Assembly (NCBI GenBank): GCA_035771175.1
Contig: CM069600.1
Location: 10,377,729 to 10,441,728, forward strand
Length of the DNA: 64,000 nt
Direction of reading: 5' to 3'
Origin: Paratinospora sagittata
Taxonomy: Eukaryota > Streptophyta > Magnoliopsida > Ranunculales > Menispermaceae
The notes beneath the pieces were generated by a model. It had not been told where the DNA came from, ran no database searches, and saw only the letters and a program-made list of their open reading frames with translations. This document shows positions 22,004 to 31,760 of this stretch, piece by piece. How positions within the stretch are numbered: position 1 is the stretch's first letter; every line of letters starts with the position of its first letter. The position numbers were made by a program, and so were the translations under genes.

Positions 22004-22615
22004 CCCCTTAAAAGGATTTCTCCCTCGAAATCAGTCCAAGTAGTCATGATTGCTAGTCATCATTTGCTAGCTCAGGGTAGTGCCTGTAAGGTCCCTGAAT
22101 AACACTGTGGCCGGTGGAATCCTCAACATCATGAAACCATGGAGAACAAATGGAGTCGGATTTTTCCTCAGAAGGTTACGACCTTTGCCTAATAGATAGT
22201 GTTGTAGGGCTCTGCTGGTTGCATCGTTTAAGGGGAGGTAGGTTGAGCGGTGGGATACTTTTCTGTGTTGTTGCTCGAATCCGGCCGCTTGGAAATTTTG
22301 GTAGAAGATCATGCCAAGATGAGGGCACGGGATTGTGTCGAGCAAAACTGTTACGAAAAAGCCATGCACGCTCTGGCGATAAGGATCGCTATCTGTGGGA
22401 CGATGGAGTTGGTGATGCAAAGTAGTTGTGACTTGACTCAGATCCTGAAGGAGTCGCCACAGGTTGCCAAAAAGGTCATTGCGTGTGTGCATCACTACAT
22501 CCAACGGTATTATTTTTAGACATCTGCAGAGCACTTTCACAAGTGGTATGCTACGTCGCCTTAGTTCTTTAGTTTTTCTATCCAAAATCTGTATCGCTCT
22601 CTCTAGATACTTGTT
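22004..22615 (-). pseudogene. Degenerate C-terminal tail of chromovirus integrase
   Basis: Minus-strand reading gives QILDRKTKELRRRSIPLVKV near 22540-22590, the motif that in Tekay/Del polyproteins (usually ILDR.VK.LRNK.I.LVKVLW) begins the chromodomain-like tail. The expected EEATWE does not follow clearly. The reading FEGEILLRG just before the polypurine tract resembles the usual end of such elements. In between, 22100-22470 has ORFs on both strands that I could not match to anything. Confidence 0.6.
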
Positions 22616-23840
22616 TCATTCTTCAACCCTAACCTTGACTAGGGGGATGATATGCGAAGGATCAGGATGATACTTTTGAAGCATGGATACGTGAAAAACG
22701 TCATGAACCTTAGACATGGACGATGGAAGGGATAGACGATAGGCTAGTTTGCCAATACGTTCAATGATCTGAAATGGACCGATATACCGTGGGGAGAGCT
22801 TTCCTTTGATCCCAAAAAGTTTGACACCTCTTATAGGCTGAACTTTTAGAAAAACCAAGTTTCCCTTATCAAATTCTAGAGGCTATCTTCACTTGTCAGC
22901 ATAGTTCTTCTGTAGACTTTGTGCAACACGAAGTCTCTCCTTTACTAGTATGATCTTCTCAGAAGTCTCTTGAACTAGTTTAGGCCCCAACTGCAGTCGA
23001 TCTGCCATATCCAATCAACATACCGGAGATTTAAGGGGCGACCATAGAGAGCCTCATACGGTGTCATGTCGATACTAGTTTTGTAGCTATTGTTGTATGC
23101 AAACTTAGCCAAATGTAAGTGTTTTGCCCATCCGTCATGAAAGTCCAAAATGCAGCGCCGTAACATATCCTTCAAGATCTGGATCAGGCGCTCTGACTGC
23201 CCATCAGTCTGAGGGTGAAAGGTTGTGCTCATGGTGATCTTGGAGCCCATTCTACTATGAAAACTTTCCCAAAACTTTGTTGTGAATCGAGGGTCTCGAT
23301 CAGAGAGGATCGTAAATGGTAAGCCATGGAGGCGCACAATATCTTTTTCATACAGTTCGGCAAGCTTGGCGGGGTTATCCGTGAACTTTAGCGGTAAAAA
23401 GTGTGCAGACTTTGTAAGTGTGCCAATGATAACCCATATAGCATCTTGCCCTTTATTATTTTGAGGCAAGGCCGTAACAATATCCATTGCGATGTTCTCC
23501 CACTTTCATTCTCCAATAGATAAATGTTGCAGAAGTCAAAAGGAAAGTTTACATTCTGCCTTAACTTGCTGGCAAGCGAGACATCGAGCAACGAAGTCTA
23601 CAATCGCGTTCTTTATTCCAAAAAATCAAGATTTTCGCTTGACATCCTTGTACATCTTGTCACCCCCAGGATGTATAGCGAACCTCAAAAAGTGCATCTC
23701 AGTAAGCACTTCTTTCTGAACCTCAAGATCGTTCGGTAGATAGAGACTTCTTTTATAGAAAACGGCCCCGTTTTCAGAGACCGACCAGTAAGGAAGGCCC
23801 TTTCCGCTAAGTAGAAGTTCTCGTTTCTCCATTAACATAG
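22616..23840 (-). pseudogene. Tekay-like integrase
   Basis: Minus-strand reading starts with the zinc-binding region: HFLRFAIHPGGDKMYKDVKR near 23650-23700, then FVARCLACQQVKAE near 23570. The core has WENIAMD with the first Asp (about 23490), TILSDRDPRFT with the second (about 23310) and HPQTDGQSERLIQ with Glu (about 23190), so the DDE triad is intact. The C-terminal module GKLSPRYIGPFQI and LPSSMSKVHDVFHVSML follows near 22680-22810. Frame breaks near 23490-23640 and 22860-22975 inactivate it. Confidence 0.88.
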
Positions 23841-23889
23841 GGTCGTTGGCTTGAGCTTTTGAAATCTTCCGAACCAGCTCAGAGTTTGC

Positions 23890-24481
23890 TGATAATTAAG
23901 AGAGTCGTGATCTTGCTCCCTCCTCGATCAGTTGTGGGTTAAAATTCTCCATCTCTGTAGCAAACTTCCCCATTTCGAAGTTAAGAGTGCAAGAAACATA
24001 AGATTTTCTACTCAGGGTATCAGCCATAACATTAGCCTTACCGGGATGGTATTGGAGTTGAAAGTCATAATCTTTCAAGAATTTTAACCATCGTCTTTGA
24101 CGAAGGTTTAGGTCTCTCTGGGTGTAGATGTACTTAAGACTCTTGTGATCCGAGAAGACCTCAAACCGTTCACAGTATAGGTAATGACGCCATAACTTCA
24201 GTGTGAATACGACAGCTGCAAGTTCCAAGTCATGGGTTGGGTAATTACCCGCATGAATCTTCAGTTGCCTCGAAGCATATACAACAACTTGGCCTTCTTG
24301 CATTAGTACTGCACCTAAGCCTTGGAGAGAGGCGTCGATGTATAGTGAAAATCCAACTCCATTTCTTGGAGTGATTAGTGTCAGAACTGTTGTGAGGTAC
24401 TTCTTCAATTCTTAAAATGACGATTCATAGGCGGGATTCCAGATGAATCGCACGTCCTTCTAAGTGAGTTTGGTCATAAGT
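23890..24481 (-). pseudogene. Tekay-like RNase H
   Basis: Minus-strand reading shows [60 protein letters not shown] and [13 protein letters not shown], the standard RNase H of plant chromoviruses, with catalytic D, E, D and D positions recognisable. The 170-residue frame (23896-24408) is uninterrupted, but its junction to RT near 24420-24490 has lost frame. Confidence 0.88.
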
Positions 24482-25497
24482 TCAACAATCTTTGAGAAGT
24501 CCTTGATGTCTGTAATAGCCAGCCAAACCAAGAAAACTCTTAATCTGAGTAACAGTGGTAGGCTGCTTCCAGTTAAAAATCGCTTCAACCTTTGAAAGAT
24601 CCACCTCAATGTCATTGCCTGAAACAACATGACCCAGGAATTGAACTCGCTTCGCCCAAAATTTGCACTTACTCAACTTTGTATACAACTAGTGGCTTCT
24701 CAAGGTCTGGAGAACAATCCTAAGATGTATCTTATGGTCTTTCTCGGTTGATGAATATATCAAAATATCATCCACGAAGACCACTGCGAATCTGTCTAAA
24801 TATAACCTGAAAATGTGGTTCATCAAATCCTTGAACGTAGCAGATGCATTTGTTAAACCGAACGGCATGACTAAGAACTCGTAATGACCGTACCGAGTTC
24901 TGAATGCCATCTTGGTAATGTTCGACTCTCTAATCCAGAGTTGATGATAACCGGATCATAAATCAATCTTAGAGAAGTACTTGGCATCTCTAAGTTGGTC
25001 GAACAAGTCATCGATCCTGGGCAACGGGTATTCTTAATGGTGACGTTACTCAACTTGTGATAGTCGATACAAAGTCGTAACGAACCATTCTTTTTGCGAA
25101 CAAACAAAACTGGAGTGCCCCAGGGTGATGAACTTTTCCTAATGAAGCCATTACTCTCCAATTCCTTCAGTTGTTTGTCCAATTCGACATTGGACATTCT
25201 GTATGGTGGAATTGAGATAGGCCCTATCCCAGGTATGAGGTTGATCTCAAAATCGAATTCTCTAACCGGAGGTAAACCAGGAAGGTCATTTAGAAAAACT
25301 GTTGGGAATTTAGATATTACCGAGACATCGTGTACTTCGAGTGGGTACAGTGCTTGTGATTCATTGTCATCACCAAGGGATAGAGCTCGAAGTTGTGCCT
25401 TGAGAAGTGCAACAGTCGAGATGTGTATCCACTTCCTCATTCCCTGAATCTTGACAATCTCCCCAGTAGGCAAGGTTAATTGAACTTGTTTTTTCAT
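24482..25497 (-). pseudogene. Tekay-like reverse transcriptase
   Basis: Minus-strand reading gives the linker [20 protein letters not shown], then [20 protein letters not shown] near 25090-25150. The RT block [20 protein letters not shown] follows near 24870, then the catalytic FVDDILIYS near 24770. The thumb-side [14 protein letters not shown] lies near 24610 and [10 protein letters not shown] near 24510. FVDD is intact. At least two frameshifts (about 24950-25040 and 24690) and a stop break the gene. Confidence 0.9.
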
Positions 25498-25839
25498 ACA
25501 ATTGATCTTTGCATTCAGTGGTGCGAGTCAGTCCATGCCGAGGATGATGTCGAAGTCTTCAATGTCCATCACAAAAAGATTTGCATATACTATCTGTTTT
25601 GACATTCGAAGCTCCTATCGAGAACACTACATATTCACGTCAGTACCAAATCCTAAAGGTGAAGTGACATGGATTGTGATGTCTGTGGGTTCAGGATGCA
25701 ACCCTAAATTTCTTACCAATGCAGAAGATATAAAGGAATGTGTAGCACCCGAATCGAACGAGACATGCACCATTGTATTAAACAAGGGAAATGTATCTTC
25801 GACTACATTGTTGTCTGGGAGGGGTTGTTGAGCGATAGC
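25498..25839 (-). pseudogene. Tekay-like aspartic protease
   Basis: Minus-strand reading gives VSFDSGATHSFIS near 25730-25770, an intact DSGA active site for a retropepsin-like protease. DFDIILGMD near 25540 is the flap/ILGMDWL motif, and its final Trp codon is changed to a stop. The RT frame begins just beyond. Confidence 0.82.
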
Positions 25840-27112
25840 AAATGCTTTGCCCTGGTCCCGTTGCCCTTAGTTCTGCTGGTTCTGCCTGGGTTGGGCATTA
25901 GCAACAGGTGGGGCTTGTTGGACTGGAACAGCGGGAACAAGTTGCTGAAGGTAGGGGCAGGCATTTCTTTCATGGCCTTGTTAGCCGCAGTTGAAACACT
26001 TCAGCCTCTGCTGCTGATGGTTTTATTGGCCATGCTAATTGTGGTGCTGACCACCACCCCTGCCAGCTATTTCGACAGCTACCCCTGCCATTACGGCCTC
26101 CTCGGCCATGATTGCGAAAACCCTGATGGCCAGGTTTAGACGATTCAGCCGCAGGTGTTGTGGCCTCATTCTTCTGAACAAGGGCTGGGAAGGCTGGGTT
26201 TTGATTATAGAAAGACTTCTTCTTGTTGCCTTGCTGCGAGCCCTGTTGGAAAAACGTTGCAGGCCGTTTTCCCTTATTCATTCTCTGCTCCTGCACAATT
26301 TTTTCCTGCTCAAAGCTCATGGCCTTGTCAACGACCTCCTTGTATATCTTGAGATCCAAGATTGACAAGGCTTGTCGAATGTTAGGACGAAGGCCATTGT
26401 AGAATTTCTCGATCTTATCTTGCTCCGTTTGAGATGGTAGAAAGAGAGTAAACCAATAATTCTTTAAACCTGGCAGCATACTCACTGACTATCATGTCGC
26501 CTTAGTATAGCTTGGCGAACTCCTGGCGCTTCTGCCTCTTCACAGCACCGGGAAAGTACTCATCAATAAACATTGACTCAAACTGCTGCCAAGTCATGTC
26601 GGTGGTGTTGACCTTGGGTCTTCCTTCATTGTTATCCACCATGTATTCGCTCCACCAATAAGTTGGTATGATGCAAGTAGAATCTTTCGAGCCTCATCGA
26701 CTCCCATAACATCGAAAGCCTTTTTTGACTCATCCAGCCATTTCTGGTGCCAGCAAAAGTAAGGGGTTGTAGCCTCTTATACTTCGTAATCTGGTCAATT
26801 TGAGTCTCCGACCCAGATCTAACAGGTGCCTGAATAGTGACAACCTGATTGGTCATGGTCTCACAAACGACCGTCTGAACAGTTACTTTCATCGCCTTGA
26901 TAAATTCGACGAAAAAGACTTCCATACTCGAAGGCATGGCAAAGGATGTAGGCTAGGGTGGCACTGCCTGCCCAGAAGTAGTGGCAGTGTCGGGTGTGGC
27001 CTGCGTTGTCGTCGGAGGCGGCGGTTCCTGGTTCTGAATCTCAGGAGATGCCACCTCTGCTGAACTGACAGTGCGTGGTCTTCTTCTCTTCCTGGTTTGC
27101 ATTTTCTCACTG
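25840..27112 (-). pseudogene. Tekay-like gag
   Basis: The minus-strand ATG is at 27110-27112, and the first 25 or so residues are basic and proline-rich. An in-frame stop falls near residue 52. KYKRLQPLTFAG near 26760 is the usual conserved start of the Gag core. IEKFYNGLRPNIRQALSILD near 26380 lies toward the core end. A zinc knuckle CFNCG, stop, QGHERNAC lies near 25960-25990, with its middle codon changed to TAA. Gag would bind the element RNA and form particles; here it is dead. Confidence 0.85.
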
Positions 27113-27879
27113 TCAAGGAGAAAATAAAATCATGATTTTAGGAACTGTAGCCAAGTATAATGTTATGATATTCTCAGCAACAAGTTCGAGAGTACTGCAA
27201 TATAAAAACCACCTATTTTTCTATGTATAGTGTAAGGTTTTTGTTAAGGAATCAAAGAATCTTGTGTGCCTCGTATGTTTGGCCATGGAGTAAAACAAGG
27301 TTAGAATGTTTATATAATAAGTATAAAACTTTGCAAGTATTTCAAATGTTTTGGTTCTGGTTTTTGTGAGCATACATATATATTTCATTGAAAATCCATA
27401 CGAGTCATAAAAATTTTAAGATTTTCCTTGGTAAATATCCTGATCTAACGTTCTATCGCAATCTTATGTATTCAAACTCTTTTGCTTAGTCTTTTCGACT
27501 ATTATCAAAATTCGTGTGTCCCATACCACATGAATTTGGTAATAAGGGTGTTAACTAAGTTAAGTTGTATGAACACGGTCTCTATAAAACATCAGCTGAA
27601 GATGAGTTCACTAATAGTATCGTCCAAGTTTACTCGTCCCATACCGTGTAAACTTAGTGATAATGTTAGTAATACAACTTTTTCCAAATGTTTCTTTTCA
27701 CACAAGGTCATGGGTTTTCTTACTTCCACATTTTATTTAGTATCCTCCAATTTTGTTGTGTCCCATACCACTCCAAAGTTAGTAATACAAAAGAAAGAAT
27801 GGTTGTAAGTATGCCCACCAAAGATAATCTTAAATAAAACATTTTCATTCATATATAAAAAAATTTACAATGTCAGTAA
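27113..27879. other. Spacer between extra ORF and gag of the Tekay-like element
   Basis: AT-rich, no coding sequence. It contains three diverged units of about 120 bp, listed next. Confidence 0.6.
27510..27800. repeat. Three diverged ~120-bp repeats in retroelement leader
   Basis: The phrase GTCCCATACC recurs near 27519, 27636 and 27760. Each time it is followed by an AAACTTAGTRATA-like stretch and preceded by a TTATC or TAGTATC-like stretch some 20 bp upstream. Spacings are about 118 and 124 bp. Confidence 0.65.
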
Positions 27880-29475
27880 TCATTCGTGATTTTCCTGCCT
27901 ACTACCGCCCCTCCTAGACCTCCTGCTAGGTACAAAAAGATTACTAGAATAAGATTGAGAAGTTGTTCGTTGTTCTTCGATGTTTTGCATACGTGTTAAC
28001 AAAATATTTTGAGCCTCCTCCATCCGAGCAATACTAGATACAATCACATTTAACTGCTCAAATGGGTTAGTCGATTGCCCCATCGATGGTTGATAGGTCG
28101 ACTATCCCGTAGGTGGAGGGTAGGCCATAAGCATTGGTGGAAAGTATTGGTCGTATGGTTGACTCATAGGTGGAGGGTATTTGTTTTGATTGTACGGGGA
28201 TTCCCTGACTGGAACCCCTTGGACATTTGGATATGCTTGAGTCGAAAAGTCCTGAAACAATGAACTCATTGGGATATCCTGTCTTCCAAAATTTGGTGCC
28301 GCACAATTCTGTTGTTGTTGGTTCACAGGAACTTGTGGAACTGGCCGATACGGTACCTCAGGAGTTGGAAACCTTTAGTACGTAGTATTGCCTTGAGTTG
28401 GTATGTTCCAGGAAGGTGGATTTGCTGGAACTCTCTATCCCTCCTGATTTGGTTGAGGTTGATTTAGGTTGCCAAAAAGATCATCCTTAGAGAATAAATG
28501 ATCGAGTTGATCATTATTCGGGACTGGGTTTGTCGTAGGGTTCTAGGTTGGCTCACTATTTGGTGCCTCCTTAACAGGAATCTTGCACAAACCTTTTTGT
28601 TGACAACGTCCAATTTTGTTTCTAATTCTTTCGCCATTTCCTCCTAAAGTCACGTCGAATACTTCCTCATTAGTCACCCCTCCACTTGTGACGAACGTCC
28701 TGAAGATAGAGGATGTTGTAACTGCATCAGTGATTTGCTTCGAAAACTCATCAAAAGTGTTGACGTTTGCCTCATATAGCATCCTCATGATCAAGACTCC
28801 GTAGCCGATGAGCTCTTTCCTTGAAAAGTTTTGAATCACTCGCAACATTTGCTGGATAATTATGTGAGGTAGGGAGACCTTAATTTTCTTCTCTATGCAG
28901 TATAACACAAGAAGTTAAGCCCTTGACATAGCACCTCTAGTCACCTTTTCTGGCAAGATGTTGCCGAATACAATCTTCCCAAGGCCGGCAAGAGGTGGTT
29001 TAAGGAGATTGTTTGGGAGGTGGGCGTACGTCAATTGGGTGTACGACTTTTTGGTGAGGGAATTGAACAATTGTTCCTTGGACTCAACAATCTCTGCAAC
29101 TATCTAGGGTTCGTGTGGATCAGTGATTTTATCTCCAATCGGGATCTCCATAAGTTGCGATATAATTTTGACGTTGAGGTAAATCTTTGTTCCCCTGACC
29201 GTTGTCTCCAAGACAGGGCTGATCCCATCTTCTTGAAGTCCTACATGATTCATGGATTCATAGAAAGACTTCACCAAGTTAAATGAGACGTAACCCTCAA
29301 CTTTTTTTATGTTCAACCACCCCAGCATTGCGAGTTTTTCGTGAAGGATCGAACGGAGACGGAAATCTCTATTGTTGATACTCTTCATAGTCATAACCTC
29401 CCTTTCGAACAGTTTCGTGAGTTAGATGGAAATTGGTTCTCAACTACTGAAAGTCGTTCCTTCACTTGAGGCCAT
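27880..29475 (-). pseudogene. Extra ORF between primer site and gag, broken (about 530 residues)
   Basis: The minus strand reads from MASSEGTTFSS (ATG at 29473-29475) to a TGA at 27880-27882, with about six in-frame stops and little frame loss. The N-terminal half has LRSILHEKLAMLGWLNIKKV, VRGTKIYLNVKIISQLMEIP and FVTSGGVTNEEVF. The middle is rich in Pro, Gln, Asn and Tyr. A short helical stretch SIARMEEAQNILLTRMQNIE follows, and the end is basic (SRRSRRGGSR). The N-terminal half resembles the putative plant transposon protein family found as extra ORFs in plant Gypsy elements; this is from memory. It is not gag, and its role is unknown. Confidence 0.65.
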
Positions 29476-29843
29476 TATCTTGCCGAAAGGAAAATAAACT
29501 TATGAAATATAAAAAATATATTCCTAACATTTTTAAGATTTATGCCTTGTCTGTTGGACAATATTTTCTATTTTTCTCTTGATGTTTATGCCATCATTTA
29601 ATCCAAATTTTTCATTAGCAACATGATATATATATATATATATCTCATATATGCATAGATATATAGATAATATATTTAATCATAACTATATATATATTTC
29701 AATCTAAACTATATAAAAACTATATAGTTTTCTAGATATATATTTAATATAAATCTCAACTATATATAGTTCTAAAAAGATATATATCTGATAAAAAGTT
29801 TCTTCCCCTAATTTGGTAGACTTGGGCGAACCGTGGACCTTAC

Positions 29844-29855
29844 ACTCTAATACCA
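29844..29855 (-). other. Tekay-like primer binding site
   Basis: Minus-strand TGGTATTAGAG differs by one base from the common TGGTATCAGAG site for initiator methionine tRNA. It lies 5 bp from the LTR end. Confidence 0.75.
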
Positions 29856-29860
29856 TTAAA

Positions 29861-31154
29861 TGTCACACCCCGCCTGGATGCTCCTAAACCGGCGGGACAC
29901 TCACGGACGGGGCGCAAATGCATTATAACAATAACCGAGTGCGTGGAAACACGATTAAGTACAAGTCTGATTTCATTAATTTCAGAATATATTTGTACAT
30001 GAAATAGTTAAAGGAACATCCTTCCAAAATCCCCAATGAATAATACAAAGGGTACAAAATGTGGGCCTAAAAACCTGCACCCAGTCCACCCTAATCTCCT
30101 GTGAAAAATTAGATAACAACGGGGTGAGCTACACGCTCAGTGGGTAAAATAGTTTGTGAATATAACAATTAATAAAGCAAACTTCATAATCAAATATCAT
30201 AAATACACATAAGAGCGTCATAATCATTACAACATGTATGTATACATGACACCATCTTGTATTGGTTCCATGATTGTACGTCGCCTGAGTTCACGTACAG
30301 ATATCCCTCCCCAAGAGTAGTCAGGCTCTCATTGTACGTCCCTCTCCAAAGAAATAAAATGAATAGTGAGCATTCCTTCTAACTATTCTATGAATCATAA
30401 ACCACATACGTTTCTAGGTGGTGCTTATGTATGATGTCAATGCATGAACAGGTCTGGTATTTACTTAACATTAGACAGGATTTGGCAACGCCTGGTGATC
30501 CTTATCAGGGTCGGTACCACTATGTGCAAGGTTAGAACATTCAGTATTACTTGTACAAGCTGATAGCTTTCAAATAAGACCAACCAGATCAGTCTCCAGT
30601 TTGAGAGGTGAGACACGAGGTCTACTTAAATACCAATCTTCTAAAGTAGCACACTGTCTCCCGTTCACTATTTAAAGTTACTGAGGACATGACTGAGTCT
30701 GGTTGAGCCAGATTGACCACTAATCCGGCATAGCAACAGTGTAATACATGAACTCCAAATATACAGGCATAAGTATGACAAGTATAAATATTATACACAA
30801 TAATGCAGTGTAAATGAATAGTAAACATAATGATAAATGAATGTAAATTTTAATAAAAGTTATAAGACACGTAAACATATGTTTCGTTCCCCACCTTCAG
30901 ATAAAAACTCCTTTCTCAAACTGGCGCCTTCCCCCGAGTAGAACCACGTTGCACTGCGAAAAGAATCTCGAAAAGAGAGTCTCAAAAAGAGAAGAAAAAC
31001 TCAAGGAGAGTGAAAGAGAGAAGAAAAATCACAAGAGAAAGTGATTTGGGGTGAGAAATGAGGGGGGATTCCTTAAATAAGAAAAAAAGGTTCCCAGAGG
31101 TTTAGGCACGCACCAGAAGTTCAAATTTTTTTTTTTTTTGTGCAAACCTATACA
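29861..31154 (-). repeat. Tekay-like 5' LTR, about 1.29 kb
   Basis: In plus coordinates it begins TGTCACACCCCGCC and ends CCTATACA. A primer binding site adjoins its left end and Athila RT/RNase H sequence its right end. The module CACTGAGC, GTAGCTCACCCC, TTTCACAG is read on the minus strand at about 30105-30150. It is the source of related fragments at 21893-21996 and 37955-38165. Confidence 0.82.
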
Positions 31155-31587
31155 TTTTTCAAGATCACTCAACCCCTATGTAGATTGTTACAGAAAGACG
31201 TGGTGTTTGAATTTAATGAGGCGTGCAAGGAAGCATTTGACAAATTGAAGGCAATGTTAACCTCTGCACCAATTATCCAGCCACCGAATTGGACCTCCCA
31301 TTCGAGATCATGTATGATGCAAGTAATTACGTAGTTGGTGTTGTTCTTGGACAAAGAGTTGGATTAGCTTCTCATGCCATTTATTATGCTTCAAGAACAC
31401 TTGATAGTGCACAGTGCAACTATTCAACAACGGAAAAACAACTTTTAGCTGTTGTTTTTGCTTTAGAAAAATTCCGTCCATATTTACGTGGCATTAAAGT
31501 GGTTGTTTATTCAGATCACGCAGCTCTCAAGTACTTGCTCTCAAAGAAGGAGACGAGACCTAGACTCATTCGGTGGATACTCTTGCA
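31155..31587 (+). pseudogene. Athila-like RNase H
   Basis: FKITQPLCRLLQKDVVFEFN, then [20 protein letters not shown], lead from RT into RNase H. RNase H follows with [39 protein letters not shown] and [21 protein letters not shown] one-base frame change near 31289-31330 splits it. It stops abruptly after RWILLQ at about 31587, where an inverted copy of 31213-31385 begins and replaces the end of the domain. Confidence 0.87.
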
Positions 31588-31760
31588 AATAAATGGCATG
31601 AGCAGCTAATCCAACTCTTTGTCCAAGAACAACACCAACTACGTAATTACTTGCATCATACATGATCTCGAATGGGAGGTCCAATTCAGTGGCTGGATAA
31701 TTGGTGCAGAGGTCAACATTGCCTTCAATTTGTCAAATGCTTCCTTGCACGCCTCATTAA
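31588..31760 (-). repeat. Inverted copy of RNase H segment 31213-31385
   Basis: The reverse complement of about 31588-31760 matches 31213-31385 nearly base for base, for example GTTGTTCTTGGACAAAGAG and GAGGCGTGCAAGGAAGCATT. The two arms are about 173 bp with about 200 bp between them, so the single strand could form a hairpin. The copy occupies the place where the rest of RNase H should be. Confidence 0.92.

Larger units (their letters stand above)
21893..31154 (-). mobile_element. Gypsy retrotransposon, Tekay/Del chromovirus-like, 3' LTR truncated
   Basis: On the minus strand the order is 5' LTR (29861-31154), primer binding site, an extra ORF, a 770-bp spacer, gag, protease, RT, RNase H, integrase with a chromovirus-type tail, polypurine tract and the start of the 3' LTR (21893-21996). 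The last piece matches the corresponding start of the 5' LTR (AGAGAAAGTGATTTGG, GAGAAATGAGGGG, GTGCAAACCTA). The rest of the 3' LTR is missing at the Copia border. The right edge is inserted in Athila sequence. Stops and frameshifts occur throughout, but catalytic motifs of PR, RT and INT are still readable. Confidence 0.85.

Noticed and set aside
22150..22519. Overlapping plus-strand ORFs in the Tekay-like element
   Set aside because: Antisense to pol, short, and not recognised; kept only as an unexplained stretch among the findings.
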